Below are positions 1 through 7,197 of a DNA stretch of 15,732 nt, one piece after another. A model generated the notes under the pieces. It was given only the letters and a program-made list of their open reading frames with translations. It was not told the DNA's origin and did not search any database. The first letter of the stretch is position 1; every line of letters begins with the position of its first letter. Made by a program: the position numbers and the translations under genes. The DNA lies in contig JAKPQU010000357.1 of NCBI GenBank assembly GCA_029555925.1, positions 1-15,732 on the forward strand. The letters are read 5' to 3'. Source of the DNA: Bacillota bacterium (GTDB taxonomy: Bacteria > Eremiobacterota > SpSt-956 > JAKJGF01).

Positions 1-2087
1 GGGAAGAAATAAAAGCTGTAGAAGAAGGTAAACCCTGTTCTAAATGCGGAAATGTGAATAATACAAAGGCAAATTTCTGTGAAAAATGTGGCAATCCACT
101 GGGAAAACTGCCGGCAGAACCTGTAATAGAAAAAAAACCTGTTGACGCAGTATCATATGAAGATAAAACAGAACAGGAGCTATATATTACAAAAACCTTC
201 AGTGAATTTGATATGTTTCTTGTACAGCTAAAATCTCCCGAGCAGAAAACCAGACTGGAAGCTATTAATAGCGTGTCAAACAGTAACGACACAAGAGCTG
301 TATCCACACTTATTGATACACTTGACGATTATGATCCGGTTATAAGAAAAGAAGCCGTTATTTTACTCGCAAATCATAAGGACTACCGGGCATTTTTACC
401 TTTGATGAAGAGATTAAAAGACAATGAACTTTCTGTAAAGCTTGCTGTTCTGGATATTCTGGCCAGAGTTAAATATAAGGAATCTTTATCTTATCTTTTG
501 AAAATGTTGAAAGATGAAAATCCTCAGATCAGAAAATATGCCATTATAGCACTTGGAGAATCCGGTAATGACAGAGCAATTGAATATTTGAAGGATGCAA
601 GGAAAAAAGAAGGAACCTTCAGTATCAGCATGAAGATGATAATAGATAAAGCTATTCAGAAAATAGAAACCTGGAATTATCAGAAATCTATATATCCGAA
701 TAAACCGGATGAAGTAATTCAGGTTGCACTGTGTTACAATGAGGCAGGAGAAAAATATGTCATCCAGAGTAATTATGAAGCTGCTCTGGAGAATTTTTTA
801 CAGGCTCTCAATGTAGAGCCGACCTGTGCTGAAGCCCATATGAATATAGCCAGACTTATTATACATGAATTTGATACTCAAAAAGAGGCAAAAAACGAAT
901 ATAAAATTAATGAAGCTTTATTACATTTAAATGAATGTATAGCCTTTGCATCCAGTGAAGGTCTTGCAGAAGAGGCCAGAAAATATATAGGAATTCTTAT
1001 TGAAAGATGGAACAGCCTGAATGTTGAAACGGAAATTTCCCATGATGATACCCATAGGAAAGAAGAAAAAACACCGGAAAAAGAAGAAGAATTACCGATG
1101 AAGGAAGAAAAAGTAAAGAAAGAAATAATAGGGAAAGAGGAAAAAAATCCGGTAAAGGAAGAAAAGAAAGAAAAAGTGCCGGTAAAGGAAGAAAAGAAAG
1201 AAAAAGTGCCGGTAAAGGAAGAAAAGGAAGGAAAATTGCCGGTAAAGGAAGAACTACTGGATAAGGAAACGTTACCCGGGAGGGAAGAAAAAATTCAAGA
1301 AAAAAGTGACCTTCTTTCTCCTGCACCACTATTGGAAATAGAATCTGTTGAACAGATAGAGAATAAATCTTTTGAGGAAAAGGTGATTTATTACCAGAGG
1401 TTACTTGAAAATTCTCCTGATGATGGTGGCCTTCATAATAAACTCGGAATGGTTTATTATAAAGAAGGTGATTTAGAAAAAGCAGCTTCTCTATACAGAA
1501 AAGCTCTTGAATTGAATCCAGAATCCTCGGAAGTTCATTTTAATCTTGGTTTAATCTACAGAGATAAAAAGCATATATTAAAAGCCCTCCGTCATTTCAG
1601 ATTATGTAAAAAAGTAGATAAAGAAAGCTCATTAATAGAAGAAGCCGAACATTACATAAAAGAGCTTGAAGGTTATGATGACGATAGTGATTCTAAATAT
1701 AAAACCAGGGTATTTAAAGAAGCTGAGCCAGTGGAAGAAGGTATGTCAGATAAAAAGAAGATTGAGGCCAGGAAGGCTGAAGAAAACAGGAGACTTATAG
1801 AAGAAACAAGAGTGGCACTGGAAAAAAATCCTGAAGATACTGTATTACTTGATAGACTTGGAGAGCTATATTATAAATCAGGTGACCTGGAATTATCTCT
1901 TAATACTTATCTGGAGATTTTAAAGATAAACCCTTCAGACGGTGATACCCATTTCCTGGTTGGATTAATCTGCAAAGAACAAAAGAAAATATTTAAAGCT
2001 CTTGTTCATTTTAAAAAATATATGAAAATAGATCCTGATGGTAAATATAAAGAGGAAGCGGAAAAATATATAAAAGAACTTGAGTAG
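1..2087 (+). CDS. Zinc-ribbon / HEAT-repeat / TPR scaffold protein, 5'-partial
   Basis: The reading frame is open from nt 3, so the gene starts outside the window. A GTG at 54 could be read as a start, but it would cut through a zinc ribbon: the first CxxC is encoded at 36-47 and the second at 78-89, giving CxxC-x10-CxxC. After the ribbon come HEAT-like helical repeats (about nt 219-668, with D-x-x-x-x-I-R-K-E/Y-A motifs), a TPR-like block (about 729-1043), a Lys/Glu-rich low-complexity linker (about 1041-1343), then two similar TPR modules (about 1380-1670 and 1794-2087). Both modules end in EEAE-x-YIKELE, so they look like an internal duplication. No catalytic motif, signal peptide or membrane segment is seen. 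Inference: a cytoplasmic protein-protein interaction scaffold. Specific partner unknown. Confidence 0.8.
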   Translation, partial: EEIKAVEEGKPCSKCGNVNNTKANFCEKCGNPLGKLPAEPVIEKKPVDAVSYEDKTEQELYITKTFSEFDMFLVQLKSPEQKTRLEAINSVSNSNDTRAVSTLIDTLDDYDPVIRKEAVILLANHKDYRAFLPLMKRLKDNELSVKLAVLDILARVKYKESLSYLLKMLKDENPQIRKYAIIALGESGNDRAIEYLKDARKKEGTFSISMKMIIDKAIQKIETWNYQKSIYPNKPDEVIQVALCYNEAGEKYVIQSNYEAALENFLQALNVEPTCAEAHMNIARLIIHEFDTQKEAKNEYKINEALLHLNECIAFASSEGLAEEARKYIGILIERWNSLNVETEISHDDTHRKEEKTPEKEEELPMKEEKVKKEIIGKEEKNPVKEEKKEKVPVKEEKKEKVPVKEEKEGKLPVKEELLDKETLPGREEKIQEKSDLLSPAPLLEIESVEQIENKSFEEKVIYYQRLLENSPDDGGLHNKLGMVYYKEGDLEKAASLYRKALELNPESSEVHFNLGLIYRDKKHILKALRHFRLCKKVDKESSLIEEAEHYIKELEGYDDDSDSKYKTRVFKEAEPVEEGMSDKKKIEARKAEENRRLIEETRVALEKNPEDTVLLDRLGELYYKSGDLELSLNTYLEILKINPSDGDTHFLVGLICKEQKKIFKALVHFKKYMKIDPDGKYKEEAEKYIKELE
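1149..1253 (+). repeat. In-frame 30-nt minisatellite in the charged linker
   Basis: A 30-nt unit beginning CCGGTAAAGGAAG occurs at 1149-1178, 1179-1208 and 1209-1238, with a partial copy at 1239-1253. The first two copies are identical and the third has diverged. It encodes the decapeptide PVKEEKKEKV or variants. Being a multiple of 3, copy-number change would keep the frame and only alter linker length. Confidence 0.9.
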
Positions 2088-2093
2088 TGAAGG

Positions 2094-2121
2094 GTGAGTC
2101 GTGAGTCGTGAAAAGTGAAAG
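2094..2121 (+). repeat. Heptanucleotide array (GTGAGTC/GTGAAAA type)
   Basis: Four consecutive 7-mers, GTGAGTC, GTGAGTC, GTGAAAA and GTGAAAG, begin 7 nt after the stop codon of the preceding gene. The same units recur at 10890-10910. Confidence 0.85.
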
Positions 2122-2130
2122 GGATACTTA

Positions 2131-2160
2131 CGCGTAACGCGTAACGCGTTACGCGTCACG
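2131..2160 (+). repeat. Heptanucleotide array (CGCGTAA = GTAACGC type)
   Basis: Units CGCGTAA, CGCGTAA, CGCGTTA and CGCGTCA plus CG are in perfect 7-nt register. In GT-phase this is GTAACGC/GTTACGC. Related arrays are at 3735, 10099 and 13983. The tract contains MluI-like ACGCGT palindromes and is GC-rich against an AT-rich background. Confidence 0.85.
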
Positions 2161-2194
2161 AGAGTATATATGTATTATTTATGCTCACCTCGGT

Positions 2195-2229
2195 AAACTA
2201 TAAACCTTAAACGTTCAACTATCAACTTA
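2195..2229 (-). repeat. Heptanucleotide array (AAACNTT/CAACTAT type)
   Basis: Five 7-mers on the plus strand: AAACTAT, AAACCTT, AAACGTT, CAACTAT and CAACTTA. On the minus strand they read GTTGATA, GTTGAAC, GTTTAAG, GTTTATA and similar, so they can be viewed as the same GT-initial family in opposite orientation. This is the third distinct heptad array in the 176-nt gap 2088-2263. No convincing promoter for the downstream operon was found in the gap. Confidence 0.7.
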
Positions 2230-2263
2230 TTTAACGCATCACGGCCACCTGACGGAGTTAAGA

Positions 2264-2728
2264 ATGAATACAAGAATTATTGGCTGTGGCAATATAATAG
2301 CCGGAGATGACGGAGTTGCCCTGCTGGTTATAGAGGAATTAAAAAAACTGTCTTTACCTTCTGTAGAACTTGTAGAAGGAAGAATTCTTGGCCTCGATCT
2401 TCTGGATTATTTCATGGATACAGATAAAGTAATAGTAATAGATGCAGTTGCAACAGGGAATAGAAAAGGAGTTCTTTACAGACTGGAAGGTAAAGATATT
2501 GAAGCTATGAGCAGAGATAATATTATTTCCCTTCATCAACTTGGTATTGCCGAGGTATTGAAAATAGGAACAATGCTTTATGCTGATAGAATATCACGAA
2601 ATATCATATTAATTGGTATAGAGATAGGATATGTGGAGAATAATTTTTCTATGGAAGTGTCCTCTTCTCTGAAGGAAACGGTTCCTCTGGCTGTGGAGAA
2701 GATTTTAGAGGAAATAGATTATGCATGA
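2264..2728 (+). CDS. NiFe-hydrogenase maturation endopeptidase (HycI/HybD/HyaD family)
   Basis: This protease removes the C-terminal tail of the NiFe-hydrogenase large subunit once nickel has been inserted. The 154-residue length is usual for the family (peptidase M52). The N-terminal GCGN-x4-DDGVA motif is present. The three nickel-sensing positions known from HybD/HycI are matched by D16, D60 (in VIDAV) and H91 (in SLHQLG). The ATG has a GGAG Shine-Dalgarno at 2254-2257, 6 nt upstream. The gene overlaps hypA by 8 nt, so the two are probably translationally coupled. The hydrogenase large subunit it acts on is not in the window, so the subtype (HycI, HyaD, HoxW or other) cannot be fixed. A generic hydrogenase maturation protease call is safe. 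Confidence 0.92.
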   Translation: MNTRIIGCGNIIAGDDGVALLVIEELKKLSLPSVELVEGRILGLDLLDYFMDTDKVIVIDAVATGNRKGVLYRLEGKDIEAMSRDNIISLHQLGIAEVLKIGTMLYADRISRNIILIGIEIGYVENNFSMEVSSSLKETVPLAVEKILEEIDYA

Positions 2729-3065
2729 GTTATCTCTTGCGCAGGACATGATATCTATAGCTCTTGAACAGGCAGAAAAATACGGTGCAAAAAAAATTAC
2801 TTCTTTGAAATTGAAAATCGGCTCAATGAGTATGGTAGACAGTGAATGTTTTACATTTTATTTTGACGAAATCAGTAAAAATACAATAGCTGCGGGAGCA
2901 TTACTGGATTTTGTAAAATGTGACCCTGAAATTGAATGCATATCATGTAACGGTAAATCAAAATTAAAGGATCTGGTTATGGTCTGTCCACTGTGTAATA
3001 GCATAGATGTAATATTATTATCGGGACAGGAAATATTATTAGAAGATATGGAGATAGAATTATGA
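2721..3065 (+). CDS. hypA: Hydrogenase maturation nickel metallochaperone HypA
   Basis: HypA delivers nickel with HypB to the NiFe-hydrogenase large subunit. The 114 residues match the family length. The N-terminus is MHE, where His2 is the nickel ligand. The structural zinc site is seen as a first cysteine group (C-DPEIE-C-IS-C, about residues 67-75) followed by CPLC near residue 89. The start ATG lies inside the end of the protease gene, with a GAGG-type ribosome site about 8-12 nt upstream. The stop overlaps the hypB start as ATGA. The order protease-hypA-hypB with overlaps at both junctions marks one operon. Confidence 0.95.
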   Translation: MHELSLAQDMISIALEQAEKYGAKKITSLKLKIGSMSMVDSECFTFYFDEISKNTIAAGALLDFVKCDPEIECISCNGKSKLKDLVMVCPLCNSIDVILLSGQEILLEDMEIEL

Positions 3066-3745
3066 TTGTTCCTGTAATGGCAGATATTATGAATGCCAAC
3101 AATCTACTGGCAGAACAGAACAGAAAATATTTCGACGAAAAATCAATATATGTCGTTAATTTACTGGCTTCTCCCGGAGCGGGGAAAACTACTTTTTTAG
3201 AAGAAACTATCAGAAGAATTAAGAGTAATATACCGGTTGCAGTCATAGAAGGTGATCTCGCTTCTGACGTAGATGCTCTGAGAATAGAAAAACTTGGTGT
3301 TCAGGTTGTGCAGATAAATACAGGCAAAGGCTGTCATCTGAATGCTGCTATGATACAAAAATCCTTTGAAAGTTTGAAGCTTGAAACAATTCATGTAATA
3401 TTTATAGAAAATGTCGGTAATCTCGTATGTCCTGCAGGGTATAAACTGGGAGAGAATGTTACGGTACTGTTGACCAGCACAACAGAAGGGGACGATAAAA
3501 TTTTAAAGTATCCTCCTGTATTTCAGATGGCAAATTTATTGATTGTAAATAAAATCGATCTTATGCCTTACGTCGATTATGATCTTGAAAGATTAAAAAA
3601 AGAGTTTATCAGGATAAATCCTAAAACCAGACTTCTGTCACTTTCCAGCAAAACAGGTGAAGGTTTTGATGACTGGATCGATTGGCTGAAAAATGAAATA
3701 TTTGTATTCAGACGTAAAACTTTATATGAGAATTGTAACGCGTAA
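3062..3745 (+). CDS. hypB: Hydrogenase maturation GTPase HypB
   Basis: HypB is a SIMIBI-class GTPase that drives nickel transfer to the hydrogenase. Visible motifs are the P-loop ASPGAGKTT (36-44), the metal site C91-H92 in GKGCHLNA, C123 in ENVGNLVCPA, TEGDDK-x-LKYP (141-151), and the guanine-specificity motif NKID (163-166). The metal-site Cys, His and Cys are all kept, but the usual CHLDA reads CHLNA. There is no N-terminal CxxCGC motif and no His-rich stretch, so it is the compact form. The final codons (Asn, Ala, stop) lie inside a heptanucleotide repeat, and a 14-residue tail follows the last helix of the fold. It is the last gene of the protease-hypA-hypB operon; hypC-F are not in the window. 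Confidence 0.95.
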   Translation: MIVPVMADIMNANNLLAEQNRKYFDEKSIYVVNLLASPGAGKTTFLEETIRRIKSNIPVAVIEGDLASDVDALRIEKLGVQVVQINTGKGCHLNAAMIQKSFESLKLETIHVIFIENVGNLVCPAGYKLGENVTVLLTSTTEGDDKILKYPPVFQMANLLIVNKIDLMPYVDYDLERLKKEFIRINPKTRLLSLSSKTGEGFDDWIDWLKNEIFVFRRKTLYENCNA

Positions 3746-3762
3746 CTCGTAACGCGTTATGG
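3735..3762 (+). repeat. Heptanucleotide array overlapping the 3' end of hypB
   Basis: Units GTAACGC, GTAACTC, GTAACGC and GTTATGG. The hypB stop codon (3743-3745) and the two codons before it are inside the array. It is followed directly by GGAAGGAACAGATT, a motif repeated after the array at 13983. Confidence 0.85.
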
Positions 3763-3799
3763 AAGGAACAGATTTTTACGGTTTACCAACTAACAGACA

Positions 3800-3814
3800 T
3801 GACCGGAGCGGTCA
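3800..3814. repeat. Small perfect hairpin, one of two copies
   Basis: TGACCG-GAG-CGGTCA gives a 6-bp stem with a 3-nt loop. A near-identical copy in inverted orientation is at 14034-14050, with shared flanks (CAGAC before and CACAAC after). No T-run follows on either strand, so it is not an intrinsic terminator of the usual type. Confidence 0.75.
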
Positions 3815-3815
3815 C

Positions 3816-3884
3816 AACCAAATATGAAAATTAACATCCAGTGAAGGTGCAAACTTCATCATTTTCATATAAATCATCGTGGTT
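3816..3884 (+). other. Candidate structured RNA or cruciform element upstream of the PAS gene
   Basis: Nested inverted repeats: AACCA (3816-3820) with TGGTT (3880-3884), ATATGAAAAT (3822-3831) with ATTTTCATAT (3861-3870), and an inner hairpin TGAAG (3842-3846) with CTTCA (3854-3858) around a GTGCAAA loop. The element fills much of the 212-nt gap 3746-3957, which has no credible ORF. It could be a leader RNA, a protein-binding palindrome or the end of a decayed mobile element. It matches no riboswitch class that I could recognise with confidence. Confidence 0.4.
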
Positions 3885-3957
3885 AACTACCAGGCAAAAG
3901 CTGATAACATGGTTGCTAATTTACTGTGCGGTATTTAGAAATATTTTTTAGTCTTAC

Positions 3958-5358
3958 ATGAAAAATTTTAATGAACCGGTTGACAGAGAACCGTCGTATG
4001 AAAATTTATTAAAGAAAATTTCAGAAATTACAGCTTTTTCTGTTTTTTTTATCGGTATTTTTGTTTTCCTCACATGGAAATTTGAAATCTTTATGCCTAT
4101 TCACCATAGTTTCAGTCCCATGTCAGCCAATACTGCTTTCTCTTTTATCCTTACAGGCATATCCTTATGGATGATACAGACGAAAAGAGTAAGTCCTCCT
4201 TTTTATTATATCAGTAGAATATGTGCTTTTATTGTTTTTTTTATAGCTATTATTACGATAAGTGAATATTTATTTAATGTTAATCTATACATTGATGAGC
4301 TATTATGCAAGCAGAACTATGGTTTTGAACATTATCCGGGCCGTATGTCACCTTCTTCTGCATTGAATTTTATGTTGCTCGGTATATCCATAATGCTTTT
4401 AGACATGGAAAGACCTTCCGGTTGCAGACCTGCTCAGTATATAATACTTATAGTAGGAGTGAATTCCTTTTTATCTATTATCGGTTATTTATTTGGGATT
4501 GTCTCTTTATTTACTATAGGTTTCTATAAACCTGTAGCATTCCACAGTGCTATATCTTTTCTATTTATTTCTATTTCAGCCATATTGGCCAGACCGGATA
4601 GAGGTTTTATGAAAATATTCACCGGTAATAATACTGCAGCATATATGTTACGTTATATCGTATTTATATCTTTTTCTATGCCTTTCCTTCTGAGCCTCTT
4701 ATGTTTTTTCTGCCGTATAGGAGGTATTTATTCTGTTTCTTTAAGCTTTCTTATATTTTTCTTATCAAATTTTATTGTATTTGTTTTTTTCTTGTATTTT
4801 ACTTCAACTGTATTGAATAACCTTGAAATTAAGTTTAATAAAGTGACGAATGACTTGAAGGTAAGTGACGAAAAATTTCACAGTCTTGTTTCCTGTGCTC
4901 AGGACGCAATTATTATACTTGAGGAAGGGAGGATCGTTTTTTGTAATGATTCAGCCATAAGAATATTCGGTTATTCCTATGAAGAGGTTAAAGGTAAAGA
5001 ATTTCATATGTTCCTTTCATCAAATCTTTACAGTACATCTGAAAAACTTGATATCAGTACAATAGATACAGGTGAAGAATACTCGATTTCCAGTAAAATC
5101 TGCGAATTTGTCGCATTGAAAAAAAATGGTCATGAATTTCCTGCCGAGCTATATATTACTGCAGTAAAGCTTGACGATAAGTGGACCACTATAGGAATAA
5201 TAAGAGATGTATCAAAATATAAAAAATACTGTGAGAAATTAGAGAAAAATAATAAGGAAATGGAAAAGACCGTTAATCGTCTCACTGAAGAATTGTTAAA
5301 GATAAGTTTAAAGCTGAAAGAGGCCGAATTTGAAAGGAACAATTGCAGATACGGATAG
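3958..5358 (+). CDS. Integral membrane PAS-domain protein without transmitter domain
   Basis: Eight hydrophobic segments are visible (about residues 24-40, 55-73, 84-102, 132-148, 160-182, 195-210, 230-250, 258-283). They include a three-fold motif of the MS-x-x-x-A-x-x-F-x-L-x-G-I-S type near residues 52-73, 129-149 and 191-210. This layout, with the ARPDRG link after the third copy, resembles the N-terminal sensor region of some membrane histidine kinases. A PAS domain follows (about 304-420, ending GIIRDVSKYK), then a coiled coil (about 422-460), and the protein stops. No HisKA, HATPase, GGDEF or receiver domain is present. The ATG has no clear Shine-Dalgarno. Inference: it senses a membrane or redox signal and passes it to a separate protein; the adjacent pseudokinase-receiver gene is the nearest candidate. 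Confidence 0.8.
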   Translation: MKNFNEPVDREPSYENLLKKISEITAFSVFFIGIFVFLTWKFEIFMPIHHSFSPMSANTAFSFILTGISLWMIQTKRVSPPFYYISRICAFIVFFIAIITISEYLFNVNLYIDELLCKQNYGFEHYPGRMSPSSALNFMLLGISIMLLDMERPSGCRPAQYIILIVGVNSFLSIIGYLFGIVSLFTIGFYKPVAFHSAISFLFISISAILARPDRGFMKIFTGNNTAAYMLRYIVFISFSMPFLLSLLCFFCRIGGIYSVSLSFLIFFLSNFIVFVFFLYFTSTVLNNLEIKFNKVTNDLKVSDEKFHSLVSCAQDAIIILEEGRIVFCNDSAIRIFGYSYEEVKGKEFHMFLSSNLYSTSEKLDISTIDTGEEYSISSKICEFVALKKNGHEFPAELYITAVKLDDKWTTIGIIRDVSKYKKYCEKLEKNNKEMEKTVNRLTEELLKISLKLKEAEFERNNCRYG

Positions 5359-5369
5359 GATAAAACTTC

Positions 5370-5398
5370 TTGACGTAAATGTTATTTTACTTTATAAT
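5370..5398 (+). promoter_or_regulatory. Sigma-70-type promoter for the pseudokinase-receiver gene
   Basis: TTGACG at 5370-5375 and TATAAT at 5393-5398 are separated by exactly 17 nt. Transcription would start near 5405, about 30 nt before the TTG start. It lies in the 78-nt gap after the PAS gene, so the downstream gene can be expressed on its own. Confidence 0.75.
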
Positions 5399-5436
5399 TC
5401 AGAAGATATTTGAGAGAATATTATGCGGGGGGATAA

Positions 5437-7194
5437 TTGTTGTATTGCCTTGAATGTTACAGTGAAAATGCCGAGAATTCTCTCTTTTGCGAAAATTGCG
5501 GATGTCCATTTGAAACAAACAATGAACAGGAAGATGAGATTCTTAAAAATCGATATAAAATTATTACCTCTTTATCTTCGGAAGACACTGTTTTCCTTTC
5601 CTATGACTTGAATTTAAACAGGCCATGTGTTGTTAAAATAATGGCAGATCTCCAGGATTTATCTGCCGAGGAAAAGATACATGTCGGCCAATCCTTCATA
5701 AAAGAAGCTTCTTTACTGGCTGATTTACGCCACCCAAACCTGCCCTGTGTTACTGACTATTTTTTAGAAGATGATTTTTTTTATATTATCATGGATTATA
5801 TAAGAGGTAAAAATCTTGAAGTTCTTTTAAGAGAGAGTCCCAACAAGGCCTTATCCGAACGGCAGGTAATTCAGTGGTTAATACAGATCTGCCGGATAAT
5901 GGATTATTTGCATAATTATAAAACCATGTTATACGGTAATCTGAAATTGAATAAATTTATCGTAAGGGCCAGTGATAAATCAATAATCCTTGTAGATTTC
6001 GGAACAATATCTATGAGAAATTTGATAAACGGTACCTCCCATGACAAACAGGATATAAGAAATGATATTTATCTCGCCGGTGTTATTATGTATCAGCTTT
6101 TAACAGGCAAGTATCCTGATGAACCTCTTAAAAATTCTTCTATAAGAGAAATGTTACCGGCTCTGTCTATGGACATAGACATTATTGTTATGAAATGCCT
6201 TCAGGGAAATGTGAAAGATAGATTTTCTGATTTTAATGTTTTAAAACAAAATCTTCTGGAATTATATACCTTAAATTTTGGTAAAGGAAGTAAATATAAA
6301 ACCGGTACTTTTATAAGAAGGGATAAAGAAATTAAACATGACTCTCTCCAGAATAAATATATAAAAATTCTTATTGTTGATGATGATCTTGACGTATGTC
6401 AGAGTTTTAACAGTATGGTAAATTTTTTCCCGGATATCAGGGTTATTGGAATGGCCCATAATGGTCTGGATGCGGTAAAAACTGTTCTTGAGATGGCAGA
6501 AAAGCCGGATGTTATATTAATGGATCTCAGAATGCCGGAAATGGACGGTCTGGAAGCTACTGCAAAAATTATGCAGATGTTGCCATGTACCAAGATTATA
6601 ATATTAACTGCTTATCTCAGGGAAGAAGAATTTCTGGAATGTTTCAACGCAGGAGCCAGGGGATATATATTAAAAGATGCAACCCTCTGGGAAGAACTGG
6701 AAAAGGCTATCAGGAAAGCTTTTGAAGGAGGTACTCCTATTTCACCGGAAGCAGGTAATTTTTTACTAAAAGCACTGACATCTCAACATACACACAGAGA
6801 GGTTTCCACTGAACAGGTTATTGTCTGTGATGAAGAAAAAAGTCCTCTGAAGCAGATCTGTCCTTTTTGCAGGAATTTAAATAAAGAGAAAGCAAAATAC
6901 TGTACAGAGTGCGGTATAAATATAATTAAATTCCTGAGAGAGGGAAAATTAGAAACAGCATATGATAAAGATTTAAGAGAAAAAGAAGAAAATAATATTT
7001 CAGAAGACACTCAAGAAAATGGTGAACATGAACAGAAATATGAAGACACACCGGTGAGCGGTATAAAAACTATCCTTGGTAAAGCATTTCATACTCTGGA
7101 CCAAAGTTCTGCTCTGAAATTACCTGAATTTATAACTAAAAAGCTTCATTCTGTAGAAGTTGTTGACATAGATCAGAAAACGCAAAATAAGTAG
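5437..7194 (+). CDS. Zinc ribbon - predicted Ser/Thr pseudokinase - receiver - zinc ribbon protein
   Basis: Domains in order: zinc ribbon (C4, C7, C18, C21), protein-kinase fold (about 40-280), receiver (about 308-430) and a second zinc ribbon (C475, C478, C489, C492), then a polar tail. In the kinase fold K68 (VVKIM), E90 of helix C, D187-F-G and R262 are kept. The catalytic loop reads YGNLKLNKF: Asn168 replaces the catalytic Asp and Lys173 replaces the magnesium-binding Asn. The glycine-rich loop is replaced by SLSSED, so phosphotransfer is unlikely. The receiver looks functional: acidic pocket D315-D317, phosphoacceptor D363 in MDLRMP, T391 and K413. It resembles NarL-type receivers but has no HTH. 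Start: tandem TTG codons at 5437 and 5440 behind GCGGGGGG; the ATG at 5423 is out of frame. Inference: a phosphorylation-gated adaptor. Confidence 0.85.
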   Translation: MLYCLECYSENAENSLFCENCGCPFETNNEQEDEILKNRYKIITSLSSEDTVFLSYDLNLNRPCVVKIMADLQDLSAEEKIHVGQSFIKEASLLADLRHPNLPCVTDYFLEDDFFYIIMDYIRGKNLEVLLRESPNKALSERQVIQWLIQICRIMDYLHNYKTMLYGNLKLNKFIVRASDKSIILVDFGTISMRNLINGTSHDKQDIRNDIYLAGVIMYQLLTGKYPDEPLKNSSIREMLPALSMDIDIIVMKCLQGNVKDRFSDFNVLKQNLLELYTLNFGKGSKYKTGTFIRRDKEIKHDSLQNKYIKILIVDDDLDVCQSFNSMVNFFPDIRVIGMAHNGLDAVKTVLEMAEKPDVILMDLRMPEMDGLEATAKIMQMLPCTKIIILTAYLREEEFLECFNAGARGYILKDATLWEELEKAIRKAFEGGTPISPEAGNFLLKALTSQHTHREVSTEQVIVCDEEKSPLKQICPFCRNLNKEKAKYCTECGINIIKFLREGKLETAYDKDLREKEENNISEDTQENGEHEQKYEDTPVSGIKTILGKAFHTLDQSSALKLPEFITKKLHSVEVVDIDQKTQNK

Positions 7195-7197
7195 ATA

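Noticed and set aside
997..1329. Long antisense open frame of 110 codons
   Set aside because: It is the complement of the Lys/Glu-rich repeat linker and yields low-complexity Leu/Phe/Pro sequence.
3832..3884. Cobalamin-type riboswitch suggested by GGTGCAAA
   Set aside because: The B12 box, the surrounding conserved stems and a cobalamin-related downstream gene are absent.
3924..3936. CTGTGCGGTATTT matches a stretch of common pUC/pBR vectors
   Set aside because: The match is only 13 nt, ends before the rest of the vector motif, and is of a length expected by chance.
5423..5611. ATG-initiated 62-codon frame at the start of the pseudokinase gene
   Set aside because: It overlaps the zinc-ribbon and kinase coding sequence in another frame. 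The frame from TTG 5437 carries the conserved domains.
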